A stretch of 7,891 nt of DNA from Sediminibacterium sp. (GCA_030832695.1 JAURIP010000066.1:1-7891), one strand, 5' to 3'; counted from the stretch's first letter, positions 1 through 7,848 are shown. Program-made: numbers and translations. The notes: generated by a model not told the origin, from the letters alone.

Positions 1-834
1 AGGTTGAAAGGGGATACGAAATTGGGCACCAGGGTAGAAGTCAAAAATTTAAACTCAATACGAAATATAAAAAAAGCGATTGAGTTTGAAATTGACAGAT
101 TAATTCAAATTACAGAAACAGGCGGTACTATATTACAACAAACAAGAAGCTTTGATGCAAATAATGATTCTACCTTTTCAATAAGGGACAAGGAAGACGC
201 CAATGATTACAGGTATTTCCCCGACCCCGATTTAGCTCCATTTCAATTGACCCAACAATATATTAAGGACATTGAAGCTGCATTACCTGTGCTGCCAGCC
301 GTGTTAAAAAATACATGGAAAAGCAATTATGCCTTATCGGAATATGATGTGGAGCAATTATGTGAAAATAAAGAAGAAGCTGATTTTTATGCTGCATGGA
401 CAAAGCAAACCAGTCACTATAAATCAGCAGCGAACTGGATATTAGGACCTATCAGAGAATATTTAAATGAAAACAATACTAGCTACAATACACTCCTACC
501 CTATATCCCCTATTTAGTGGAACTTTTAGATTTAGTGGCAAGTAACCAATTGAATTTTTCAGTGGCAAGTGGTAAGGTTTTTAAAGCAATAATGCAACAA
601 ATGCAGTCTCCAACGCAATATGCCAAAAGTAATAACTTATTACAATCTAATTCGAGCGATGAAATTGAAGTATGGGTAGACCAAGTGTTATTAATGCATC
701 CTGAAAAAATTATTGAATATAAAAAAGGTAAGAAGGGGCTCATTGGCCTATTTACTGGTGAAGTAAAAAAGTTGAGTCAAGGAAAGGCAGATCCTAAAGT
801 GACCATGCAGCTTCTAGAACAAAAATTGAAATAA
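1..834 (+). CDS. gatB: Aspartyl/glutamyl-tRNA(Asn/Gln) amidotransferase subunit B, 3' part (5' end outside window)
   Basis: GatB is the kinase/tRNA-binding subunit of the cytoplasmic GatCAB complex, which converts mischarged Glu-tRNA(Gln) and Asp-tRNA(Asn) to the amidated forms. The frame is open from base 1. The TTG at 4-6 is an internal Leu codon in the family motif RLKGDTKLGTRVEVKNLNS, not a start. Visible residues 1-277 hold the end of the catalytic cradle, with the hallmark DANDYRYFPDPDLAPF near residues 66-81. A helical domain follows. Last comes the YqeY-like tail (about residues 215-277, with EYKKGKKGLIGLFTGEV and GKADPK), which contacts the tRNA elbow in known structures. Full-length GatB is usually about 480 residues, so roughly 200 lie upstream of the window. 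The stop is TAA, and the next gene on the same strand starts 25 bp later, so co-transcription is plausible. The family call is essentially certain; only the 5' end is unknown. Confidence 0.97.
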   Translation, partial: RLKGDTKLGTRVEVKNLNSIRNIKKAIEFEIDRLIQITETGGTILQQTRSFDANNDSTFSIRDKEDANDYRYFPDPDLAPFQLTQQYIKDIEAALPVLPAVLKNTWKSNYALSEYDVEQLCENKEEADFYAAWTKQTSHYKSAANWILGPIREYLNENNTSYNTLLPYIPYLVELLDLVASNQLNFSVASGKVFKAIMQQMQSPTQYAKSNNLLQSNSSDEIEVWVDQVLLMHPEKIIEYKKGKKGLIGLFTGEVKKLSQGKADPKVTMQLLEQKLK

Positions 835-859
835 TAAAATCATTTATAAAAATAACGAT

Positions 860-1996
860 ATGCTTTCAAAATTAATTATCTCAGGGATACTCGGTTGTAC
901 AATTTTATTGGCAGGGTGTAAAACGAATGAAAGTGGTGGTAATTTTACCGTTTCTGGAAATATAAAAAATGCAGAAAATCAACAATTGCTTTTACAAGAA
1001 GTACCTTATGGTGGTAAAGCAATTATAACCTTAGATTCAATCACCATTGATAAGGAAGGAAATTATGAATTTCAATTTATTGCGAAACAAGAAGGTATTT
1101 ATCGTTTGGCTACTGATAAGGAATTTGAAATCATTTTCATTAACGATGATGAAAATATTAAAATTAGTGCAGATGCATCTAATTATTCCACCTTTAGCGT
1201 GAAGGGTTCTAATAGCACTTCAATTTTGTTTGAATTTTTAAAACAATACAGACAAAAAGACTCATCCTTATTTGCAACGTTGTACAATCTAGATGCACTT
1301 CAAAAGCAAAATGGCAAAGACAGCACTATATTTTGGTTACAAAAACAAAAAGTAGAAAAAATAAAAAACTTAAATGATTTTGTTGAGACCAGTATCACTA
1401 GTGCCACTAGCCCAGCATTCATTTACTATACTTTAGGACTGGGCTTAAGATCGATGGAGTCCGCAAAAATATTGGCTTTGGCAAAAATGGCAGCTGAAAA
1501 AACTAAAGCTACCCCACTAATTGAATTTGCAAATTTAATCAACGCACAGGTGCAAGCCGCTACAAAGGCAAGTCCATTGAATGCTGGTGAAATGGCTCCT
1601 GAAATTGCCATGCAGGATGCCGATGGTAAAATCATTACCCTGAGTAGTTTGAAAGGTAAATATGTACTGGTTGACTTTTGGGCGAGTTGGTGTGGTCCTT
1701 GTCGTGCCGAAAACCCCAATGTGGTATTGGCATATGAAAGATTTAAAAATAAAAATTTCACCGTTTTAGGCATATCTCTAGATGATAACAAAGCGGACTG
1801 GTTGGAAGCAGTCAATGATGACAAGCTTAATTGGTTACAATTAAGTGATTTGAAAAAATGGGAAAGCAGTGTTGTGAATACCTATCAAATCGAAGGTATT
1901 CCATTTAATGTGTTGGTGGACCCTACTGGAAAAATTATTGCGACCGAATTAAGAGGACAAAATTTACAAGAAACATTAGCTAATTTATTTCAATAA
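860..1996 (+). CDS. TlpA-family thiol-disulfide oxidoreductase lipoprotein with DUF4369-like N-terminal domain
   Basis: Probable envelope-anchored thioredoxin-fold protein of 378 aa. The N-terminus is a lipoprotein signal peptide with a hydrophobic stretch at residues 5-19 and lipobox L17-A18-G19-C20, so Cys20 should be the lipidated first residue. Residues about 28-125 form a beta-rich domain (VSGNIKNAENQQLLLQEV..., SITIDKEGNYEF) resembling DUF4369, which in Bacteroidota commonly precedes a TlpA domain. A helical linker spans about 126-235. The thioredoxin domain (about 243-378) carries the catalytic WCGPC motif (Cys278 and Cys281; codons at 1691-1702) and the cis-proline loop EGIPFNVLVD with Pro348. 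It fits a reductant of periplasmic disulfides, such as cytochrome c maturation substrates, but the partner is not identifiable; many paralogues exist per genome. The ATG follows an A/T-rich leader without Shine-Dalgarno, as is normal for Bacteroidota. The gene lies 25 bp after gatB; no separate promoter was seen. Confidence 0.93.
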   Translation: MLSKLIISGILGCTILLAGCKTNESGGNFTVSGNIKNAENQQLLLQEVPYGGKAIITLDSITIDKEGNYEFQFIAKQEGIYRLATDKEFEIIFINDDENIKISADASNYSTFSVKGSNSTSILFEFLKQYRQKDSSLFATLYNLDALQKQNGKDSTIFWLQKQKVEKIKNLNDFVETSITSATSPAFIYYTLGLGLRSMESAKILALAKMAAEKTKATPLIEFANLINAQVQAATKASPLNAGEMAPEIAMQDADGKIITLSSLKGKYVLVDFWASWCGPCRAENPNVVLAYERFKNKNFTVLGISLDDNKADWLEAVNDDKLNWLQLSDLKKWESSVVNTYQIEGIPFNVLVDPTGKIIATELRGQNLQETLANLFQ

Positions 1997-2017
1997 GAAA
2001 TAGATTAACGCTATTTT

Positions 2018-2058
2018 ATCAAGTTATTTGAAGTAATAACTAATACAAATCACTTGAT
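2018..2058. terminator. Hairpin between convergent genes, probable bidirectional terminator
   Basis: An inverted repeat pairs ATCAAGTTATTTG (2018-2030) with CAAATCACTTGAT (2046-2058). Twelve of 13 positions pair, the exception being 2025/2051, around a 15-nt loop. It lies midway between the stop of the TlpA-like gene (1996) and the stop of the exporter gene (2070-2072), where a shared terminator is expected. The stem is AT-rich and no clean T-run follows it directly in either direction; the nearest on the + strand is around 2071-2077. Intrinsic termination may therefore be weak, or the hairpin may mainly protect 3' ends. Confidence 0.6.
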
Positions 2059-2069
2059 TAATTTACTTG

Positions 2070-4400
2070 CTATTTTTGCTTAATAAATGTTTTTATCAAA
2101 GCGGGCAATAATATTAAATTAGTGAGCGTACTCACTACTAATGTTAATGAAGTAAGCCATCCCAAAGCTTTTGTACCTCCAAATTCACTAAAACAAAATA
2201 TCACAAAGCCGGCAACCAATACCATTGAAGTATAAATAATACTGATCCCTGTATTTTTAATTGTTTGTATCAATGTACTATTGACCTGATGGTTTAATCT
2301 TGGTAATTCTTGTTTATAATTAACTAAAAAGCGAATCGTTACATCAATGGCAATACCCAATGCCACACTAAAAACTAACACCGTCGATGGCTTCAATGAC
2401 ACCCCTATCCAACCCATACATCCAGCCGTTATAAGCAATGGCACCACATTAGGAACGAGCGAACACATAAGAATTGGAAAGGACCTAAATAAAAAGAGCA
2501 TACAAATGGCGATTAATAAAAATGCCCAAAAAATGGATTCGCCCAAACCTTTAATGATAAAGTTACTTCCTTCTAAAAATGTAACACTACTGCCTGTAAT
2601 TTGCACATGGTAGTTCGTGGTATTAAAAATAGCTTGGGTAGCGCTATCCATACGTTTTAAAAATATCGGCAATTGTGCACTCCCTATGTCTTTCATATTT
2701 ACACTGATCCTTGTCGCCCTTTTTTCAGTATCAATAAATTTATTTAATAAAGCAGTAGGTGACTTTGGCGTGTTGGCTTGAGGGTTCGTCTTGCCATCAG
2801 CAGGCTTCAAATAAGGTGCAATAAAAGCCATCTCCGTGCCTGACGGAACGGAATAGGAACTTGAATCACCATCATAAAATGCTTGTTTTGCAAATTTGAT
2901 ACCCTCTATCAAACCTAAGGGCTTTCCCAGTTCGGGTTGTGTAAGCAAAAATTGCTGAAAATTTTCAATATGATCCAATGGCTTAGTGCTTCGAATTAAC
3001 CCATTTTTCTTTTTAGTATCAATGACAATTTCTAATGGCATTACACCGCCTGCATTCTGCTCAAACCATTTTAAATCGATATATAATTTATCCTTTTTTG
3101 GAAGATCATCCACTATAAATGCTTCTTTTTTTATTTTCAAAACGCCCACAATCGAAAAGACCACTAAAATTAAAGTGATACCAAAAACCCATTTCGTATG
3201 ATTGAAGGTCCAACGTTCAATTTTCACTAATAGATGTGTTAAATATTTATTTTCTAAGTATTTAACATGTTTCTGGGAAGGTGGTTTTAAATAGCTAAGC
3301 ACCGGTGGAATAAAAAATAAACTAATAAAAAATAATGCCATGATGTTGATACCCGATACCCAACCAAATTCTTTCAGCAATGGACTTTTGGTTAATGCGA
3401 AAACGAAAAATCCAATAGCGGCAGTGATATTACAAAATAAAGTAACAATTCCCATCTTGCTAACCATTTGAATAATAGCAGCCGAACGATCATTGGTCTC
3501 CTTATAAGCAGTATGATATTTATTTAAAAAATAGATACAATTAGGTATGCCAATAACAACCACCAATGGTGGAATTAAAGCGGTCAATAAGGTAATTTTT
3601 TGCCCCATCAAAACCATAGTGCCAAAACTCCATATAACGCCCATCGCAACCACCGCCAAGCTCATCAAGGTGGCAGGTATTGATCTGAAAAAAAGTAATA
3701 ATGTAATTGCAGACAATAAAAGAGAGCCTACTAAAAACCACAACATTTCCTTTTTAATGCGATCGGCAATGATGGTTCTAATATAGGGCAAGCCACTTAA
3801 GTGAATGGTCAATTGGGTGTTTTTCGAAAACGCATTCAACTTTTCCTCCAATAAACCAATAATTCTTGTGCGAGCACCCGTATTTATTGAATCGGGAATA
3901 AAGCTCACCGCCATTATATATGCATTGCTATCCTTATTGTATAATAAATTTTTATAAAACGGTAAGGTTTCAAATTTTTGCGCATCCGCTAATAATAAAC
4001 TATCATTTTGGTATGGCGCTGAAAACACGGGATGTACCTTAAACTTAGTTTCAGTGCTGTCCTTTTGTAATTCATATGCAAATGGCACACTTAATACTTC
4101 GGTGACCGCTGGGATTAGTTTAATTTGTTGATGTAATTCATGTACCTGATTAAATACTTCCTTGGTGTACATTTTATCGGTAGTAAAGCCCACCACAATT
4201 GTAGCCCCATCAATTCCAAATTTTTTAACGAAATCCTTATAGATAACAAATTTAGGATTGTCATCTGGTATTGCTTTTGTAAACTCATAACTAAGCTTTA
4301 CTTGGGCAGCAAAATAACCCATGACAATAGTGATGACCAATAAAACGGCCAAACAATACACCTTGAATTTTAAAATGAATTCGGCTAGTTTATGCCACAT
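2070..4400 (-). CDS. RND superfamily (MMPL/HAE3-like) exporter, 12 TM
   Basis: Inner-membrane transporter of 776 aa with the duplicated RND architecture. TM1 (about 13-33) is followed by a large periplasmic loop (34-218) and TM2-6 (about 219-369). TM7 (about 402-422) is followed by a second loop (423-620) and TM8-12 (about 622-768). Each loop starts with a family-like segment, AIPDDNPKF near 43 and VDDLPKKDKLY near 430. TM10 carries GIAIDVTIRFLVNY with Asp686, matching the proton-relay Asp of MMPL/RND3 proteins. The equivalent TM4 segment reads GIPNCIYFLNKY, with Asn287 where relatives usually have Asp. Loop 2 has a Pro/Lys/Asn-rich stretch (about 532-548). The length fits COG1033-type exporters, which act without the longer HAE1 docking domains. 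Related proteins export lipids or other hydrophobic compounds; the substrate here cannot be told. It is the last gene of the minus-strand operon, 15 bp after the PAP2-like gene. Stop codon TAG; no Shine-Dalgarno. Confidence 0.9.
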   Translation of the reverse strand: MWHKLAEFILKFKVYCLAVLLVITIVMGYFAAQVKLSYEFTKAIPDDNPKFVIYKDFVKKFGIDGATIVVGFTTDKMYTKEVFNQVHELHQQIKLIPAVTEVLSVPFAYELQKDSTETKFKVHPVFSAPYQNDSLLLADAQKFETLPFYKNLLYNKDSNAYIMAVSFIPDSINTGARTRIIGLLEEKLNAFSKNTQLTIHLSGLPYIRTIIADRIKKEMLWFLVGSLLLSAITLLLFFRSIPATLMSLAVVAMGVIWSFGTMVLMGQKITLLTALIPPLVVVIGIPNCIYFLNKYHTAYKETNDRSAAIIQMVSKMGIVTLFCNITAAIGFFVFALTKSPLLKEFGWVSGINIMALFFISLFFIPPVLSYLKPPSQKHVKYLENKYLTHLLVKIERWTFNHTKWVFGITLILVVFSIVGVLKIKKEAFIVDDLPKKDKLYIDLKWFEQNAGGVMPLEIVIDTKKKNGLIRSTKPLDHIENFQQFLLTQPELGKPLGLIEGIKFAKQAFYDGDSSSYSVPSGTEMAFIAPYLKPADGKTNPQANTPKSPTALLNKFIDTEKRATRISVNMKDIGSAQLPIFLKRMDSATQAIFNTTNYHVQITGSSVTFLEGSNFIIKGLGESIFWAFLLIAICMLFLFRSFPILMCSLVPNVVPLLITAGCMGWIGVSLKPSTVLVFSVALGIAIDVTIRFLVNYKQELPRLNHQVNSTLIQTIKNTGISIIYTSMVLVAGFVIFCFSEFGGTKALGWLTSLTLVVSTLTNLILLPALIKTFIKQK

Positions 4401-4415
4401 AGTTTTAGTTTAATG

Positions 4416-5057
4416 TTACCCAACCCAAAAATAAGCAAGTGTTTGTGTAATTATGCCAATACCTAATCCAATCGTTAATTCGTTTTTCGTATGGTCACTC
4501 ACCATCATTCTTGCACTGACCACCATTCCGGTAATTAATATCATTACCATGTCCCAAATAATATTATTGATTGGATATTTTAGCCCCACCAATACAACAG
4601 ATGCAAGTAAGCCCCCAATACCCATTGCGTGCAAACTAACTTTAATAAAATTATTGACGATGAGTCCAATAGCGCTTGCTATAAAAATTCCAAAATAAAA
4701 ATATTTTAATACGATAGGCTGGTCTGAAAAATTTCTACTTAAATAATACATCCACCAATAAAAAAACATAACAATCACATATGGTATAATACGATCCTTT
4801 TGTGTTCTTAAAAAAATGGACTCGCTAAATTTTAATCGCCAAAGTAAAAAAACCGCAAAGGCAGGAAAAAAAGCTGTCAACCAAAATACACTAAAAACAC
4901 GCAACTGCAATTGCCAATCTGTGATACCCACAAATTCAAATGGTACTACTTTTATTAAGTATAAAATAAAATAAGTAGGAACAAATAAGGGATGAGTAAC
5001 AAAGGAAATGGTATGACCAAAAAATTTAGATAAGGTGCCGGGGGAATTGTTTTGCAT
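4416..5057 (-). CDS. Small PAP2-like integral membrane protein, function unknown
   Basis: A 213-aa, strongly hydrophobic protein with about six or seven membrane segments (roughly 17-36, 54-74, 89-106, 114-135, 145-160, 164-182, 195-212). Three short polar motifs resemble the PAP2 phosphatase signature in order and spacing. RTQKDRIIPY (84-93) lies where the first (KxxxxxxRP) motif would be. KVSLHAMGIGG (139-149, His143) lies where PSGH is expected. ARMMVSDHTKNE (182-193) gives Arg183-x5-His189-x3-Glu193, matching the spacing of SRxxxxxHxxxD. The catalytic-type His and Arg are kept while the PSG turn is lost and the final acid is Glu. I infer a divergent PAP2-fold protein that might act on a lipid phosphate or pyrophosphate, but it could be catalytically altered or merely similar in motif. 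It starts 13 bp after rpoN ends and stops 15 bp before the exporter start, so co-transcription is likely. Confidence 0.6.
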   Translation of the reverse strand: MQNNSPGTLSKFFGHTISFVTHPLFVPTYFILYLIKVVPFEFVGITDWQLQLRVFSVFWLTAFFPAFAVFLLWRLKFSESIFLRTQKDRIIPYVIVMFFYWWMYYLSRNFSDQPIVLKYFYFGIFIASAIGLIVNNFIKVSLHAMGIGGLLASVVLVGLKYPINNIIWDMVMILITGMVVSARMMVSDHTKNELTIGLGIGIITQTLAYFWVG

Positions 5058-5070
5058 AAATTAAATTTGA

Positions 5071-6606
5071 TTAAAGTTCCTTTCGCAATCTGGCAACAGG
5101 AATATTTAATTGTTCTCTGTATTTAGCAACGGTACGTCGTGCAATATTGTACCCCCTCTGCTGCAACTGATGTGTTAACTCGTCGTCGCTTAATGGTTTA
5201 TGTTTGTCTTCTTGTTGAATAAACTCGAGTAATATCGCTTTCACTTCCTTGGTGCTTACTTCCTCTCCAGAATCAGTGGTGAGCGACTCACTAAAAAAAT
5301 ATTTTAATAAATAAGTGCCGAATTCAGTGAGTACATACTTGCTATTCGCTACCCTACTTACGGTGGATACATCCAGCCCTGTTGCAGAAGCAATATCTTT
5401 TAAAATCATAGGACGCAACTGTGTCGTATCTCCTGTGGTGAAAAAATTTTGCTGGTGTGCCAGGATTGCTTTCATCGTTTTCAATAAAGTTTGCTGCCTT
5501 TGCTGAATCATTTCAATAAACCATTTTGCAGCATCAATTTTTTGTTTAATGAAAAATACTGCTTCCTTTTGAGATTTGTCTTCTTTTTTGCCTCGCTCGT
5601 ACTCCTTTAACATCATTTTATAGTCATCGCTGATGATTAAAGGAGGCGCATTGCGGCTATTTAAGGACAATTCTACCATGCCATTATTGATCACTACTGT
5701 AAAATCAGGTATAATATACATTTCGGAGGTATGCGATTCCTGCGTGTCCGCACCTGGCCTAGGATTTAAATTTAAAATTTGCTGCAGCACCCCTTTAATT
5801 TCAATTTCATTTAAATGCAAACTTTTTTGAATTTTATCATAGTGTTTGCGGGTAAACTCTTCGAAATATTTTTCAATCACAACAATCGCCAATTTTATAG
5901 GATCAAGACTTGCATGATTTGCATCAACGCTATTGGTCATTCTCGCATCGGCCTGCTTGCGCTTTAATTGTAATAATAAACACTCTTGTAAATCTCTTGC
6001 TGCAATACCTGCTGGATCAAATTGTTGTACTTGAAGTAAAATTTTTTCGATGTCTTTTTCATCTACCCACATACTCTGCTTAAACGCCAAATCATCTGCA
6101 ATGGATGTTAATGCCCGGCGCAAATACCCATCATCTTCCAAGCTCCCTATAATTTGTTCTGCTATTTTAAAAGCGGTTTCATCTAATGCTAACATGTTCA
6201 ACTGATTGATCAATAGCTCATTCAAACTTACTTCCGCTTTAATGGGGATGACCACATCGTTGTCTAATTCAGGATAATAATCATCTTTTGTTTTGTAATC
6301 AGCCACATCATCGTCATAATTATATTCATTTAAATCCTCATTGCTCATTTCGTGCTCATCAACAGGCACCGCTTCTTCTTCCTCATTTGCTCCTTGTAAA
6401 AACTCGTCATTTAAATCATCCGCAGCACTTGCAGTATCAGTATCTATCAAATCTGCATTCATTTCCAAAGCTGGATTTTCCTCCATCTCTTCTTTAATTC
6501 TTTGTTCTATTTGAGCAGACGGAATTTGCAACAATTTCATTAATTGAATTTGCTGTGGCGATAAACGCTGTAGCTGCCTTTGTTGCAATGACTGTCCTAA
6601 TGACAT
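5071..6606 (-). CDS. rpoN: RNA polymerase sigma-54 factor
   Basis: Sigma-54 directs RNA polymerase to -24/-12 promoters and needs an AAA+ enhancer-binding protein to open them. All regions are present in 511 aa, a normal to slightly long size. Region I (1-48) is Gln/Leu-rich (LSPQQIQLMKLLQIPSAQIE, then EEMEENPALE), the part that contacts activators. Region II (about 52-118) is a very acidic linker. The core-binding domain includes LEDDGYL (156-162), FDPAGIAARDLQECLL (196-211) and NPRPG (281-285). The helix-turn-helix region (about 402-440) reads DIASATGLDVSTVSRVANSK, followed by LLKYFFSE. The diagnostic RpoN box ARRTVAKYRE sits at 489-498, close to the C-terminus. The ATG is fixed by the conserved start MSLGQSLQQRQ. 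The gene begins 12 bp after the aminotransferase stop and is followed 13 bp later by the PAP2-like gene. No -24/-12 promoter was seen by eye near it, so it probably uses the upstream operon promoter. Confidence 0.98.
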   Translation of the reverse strand: MSLGQSLQQRQLQRLSPQQIQLMKLLQIPSAQIEQRIKEEMEENPALEMNADLIDTDTASAADDLNDEFLQGANEEEEAVPVDEHEMSNEDLNEYNYDDDVADYKTKDDYYPELDNDVVIPIKAEVSLNELLINQLNMLALDETAFKIAEQIIGSLEDDGYLRRALTSIADDLAFKQSMWVDEKDIEKILLQVQQFDPAGIAARDLQECLLLQLKRKQADARMTNSVDANHASLDPIKLAIVVIEKYFEEFTRKHYDKIQKSLHLNEIEIKGVLQQILNLNPRPGADTQESHTSEMYIIPDFTVVINNGMVELSLNSRNAPPLIISDDYKMMLKEYERGKKEDKSQKEAVFFIKQKIDAAKWFIEMIQQRQQTLLKTMKAILAHQQNFFTTGDTTQLRPMILKDIASATGLDVSTVSRVANSKYVLTEFGTYLLKYFFSESLTTDSGEEVSTKEVKAILLEFIQQEDKHKPLSDDELTHQLQQRGYNIARRTVAKYREQLNIPVARLRKEL

Positions 6607-6618
6607 GGGGTATAACTT

Positions 6619-7818
6619 TTAGGAAAGTGTTTGTTGTAACACCTGTAAAAATTTAGCACCCTTTTCATGAACTTGTTCTTCCGTCCACAACAAACTAATT
6701 GCAGTAGAAATACATTTACTCATTATAGCATCACTCTTTGAAAAGTCAGCATGTTGTAATGCAATCAATGCATTTTGTTGTGCTTCAGACAAAGGGTATA
6801 AACTTATCGCATTTTTCAAATGATCCCATTTCCTGATATAGTGCCAATTATTTGCAAACCAATAAAAATTACCTGCAAATATACCGGCCTCCTTAAAAGC
6901 AGCAATGGCTTTTTCTGTGAGGGCTTGACTTGGCAAAAACCAAGTTAAAAAGCTTCCACTATCCCCTTCCGGATCAGGCACTACTCTAAATTGAATGCCT
7001 GGCACCTGTTCTAAATAAGAACGTAAAATATGATTGTTCTTTTTTTGAATTGCTAAAAAAGTATCTAGCTTTTTTATTTGTGCTAACCCAACAGCAGCAT
7101 GTAATTCACTAATACGGAAATTATATCCCAATGCTGGATGTAAATCTGCACCTCTATCTACACCTAAGTGATCGTGTCCGTGATCAGTAAATGCATCCGA
7201 TTTGGTATATACTTCCTTATCATTGGTCATCACTACACCACCTTCTCCACAAGTAATTGTCTTTACAAAATCAAAAGAGAAAGTACCCGCATGACCAATG
7301 GTACCCAGGCGCTTTCCTTTATAGGTTCCACCGATACTTTGGCAAGCATCTTCTAGTAAGATCAAATTGTGTTCTTTACAAATCGCCACCAATGCGTCCA
7401 TATCAGCCATGCTACCACACATATGCACTGGCATCACGCACTTTGTTTTCGATGTAATTGCTGCTTTTACAGCCGCTGGCGACAAAGTCAAACTTTCATC
7501 TATATCAACCAATACCGGAATGGCGCCCATACTTAAGATTGCTTCAAAACTTGCTACAAAGGTAAAGGCTGGCATAATCACCTCGTCTCCAACACCCACT
7601 CCTAAGGCAGCCATCGCTGTTGTCAAGGCAGCGGTTCCACTAGAGGTAAGTTGTGCATATTGTGACCCAAAAGTGCTGCAGACTGCAGCTTCTAGCTCTT
7701 TGGATTTCCACATACCATTTCTTGGCCCATCAAAGCCGTAACGCATCAAAATTCCAGTTTCCAAGACCTCATTGACTTGTTTTTTTTCTTCTTCCCCAAA
7801 TAATTCAAACCCAGGCAT
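6619..7818 (-). CDS. kdnA: PLP-dependent DegT/DnrJ/EryC1 aminotransferase, probably 8-amino-3,8-dideoxy-D-manno-octulosonate (Kdo8N) aminotransferase
   Basis: A 399-aa fold-type I sugar aminotransferase, presumably cytoplasmic. Family marks are SSGTAAL (59-65, phosphate binding), LLEDACQ (154-160, Asp157 to the pyridine nitrogen) and SFDFVKTITCGEGG (181-194, Lys186 as the Schiff-base lysine). Several stretches match, from memory, the Shewanella KdnA subfamily rather than generic DegT proteins: the start MPGFELFG, VHMCGSMADMD (131-141), DHGHDHLGVDRGADLHP (212-228), NFRISE (233-238), PDPEGDS (281-287), NNWHY (323-327) and SKSDAIMS (360-367). KdnA transaminates the C8 aldehyde made from Kdo by KdnB, giving 8-amino-Kdo for the LPS inner core. 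KdnB is not in the window. The start at 7816-7818 is supported by the conserved N-terminus and by a promoter element 22 bp upstream. It is the first gene of the operon, with rpoN 12 bp downstream. The superfamily is certain; substrate specificity is inferred from motif resemblance only. Confidence 0.85.
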   Translation of the reverse strand: MPGFELFGEEEKKQVNEVLETGILMRYGFDGPRNGMWKSKELEAAVCSTFGSQYAQLTSSGTAALTTAMAALGVGVGDEVIMPAFTFVASFEAILSMGAIPVLVDIDESLTLSPAAVKAAITSKTKCVMPVHMCGSMADMDALVAICKEHNLILLEDACQSIGGTYKGKRLGTIGHAGTFSFDFVKTITCGEGGVVMTNDKEVYTKSDAFTDHGHDHLGVDRGADLHPALGYNFRISELHAAVGLAQIKKLDTFLAIQKKNNHILRSYLEQVPGIQFRVVPDPEGDSGSFLTWFLPSQALTEKAIAAFKEAGIFAGNFYWFANNWHYIRKWDHLKNAISLYPLSEAQQNALIALQHADFSKSDAIMSKCISTAISLLWTEEQVHEKGAKFLQVLQQTLS

Positions 7819-7840
7819 ATGCTTGATTTTTTATGATAAA

Positions 7841-7848
7841 CAAAGGTA
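7841..7848 (-). promoter_or_regulatory. Bacteroidota-type -7 element of the kdnA-rpoN operon
   Basis: On the minus strand this reads TACCTTTG, a full match to the TAnnTTTG -7 consensus of the Bacteroidota housekeeping sigma factor. It lies 22 nt before the kdnA ATG, leaving room for a short A/T-rich 5' leader. I see no good TTTG-type -33 element about 19-21 nt further upstream, so the call rests on the -7 match and the position. Confidence 0.5.

Noticed and set aside
4..6. TTG as a start codon for the first gene
   Set aside because: Homology to GatB continues without a break through base 1, and GatB needs about 200 more residues upstream; the TTG encodes an internal leucine.
1426..1824. 132-aa open frame on the - strand opposite the TlpA-like gene
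   Set aside because: Antisense to the thioredoxin domain, whose catalytic and cis-proline motifs fix the real frame.
3541..3786. Overlapping short open frames on both strands inside the RND exporter
   Set aside because: The exporter frame is continuous with coherent membrane segments; these short frames are by-products of AT-rich coding sequence.
3811..3825. 15-nt exact repeat AATTGGGTGTTTTTC, also at 7863-7877
   Set aside because: One copy is inside coding sequence and the other is intergenic, with no shared flanks; in AT-rich DNA of this size it is plausibly chance.
6607..6618. Searched for a -24/-12 (TGGCAC-N5-TTGC) promoter that would make rpoN self-regulated
   Set aside because: No acceptable match was seen by eye upstream of rpoN, or elsewhere in the window on either strand.
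7367..7741. 124-aa open frame on the + strand opposite the aminotransferase
   Set aside because: Lies entirely antisense to a well-conserved coding sequence and its translation matches no family I know; a frame shadow.
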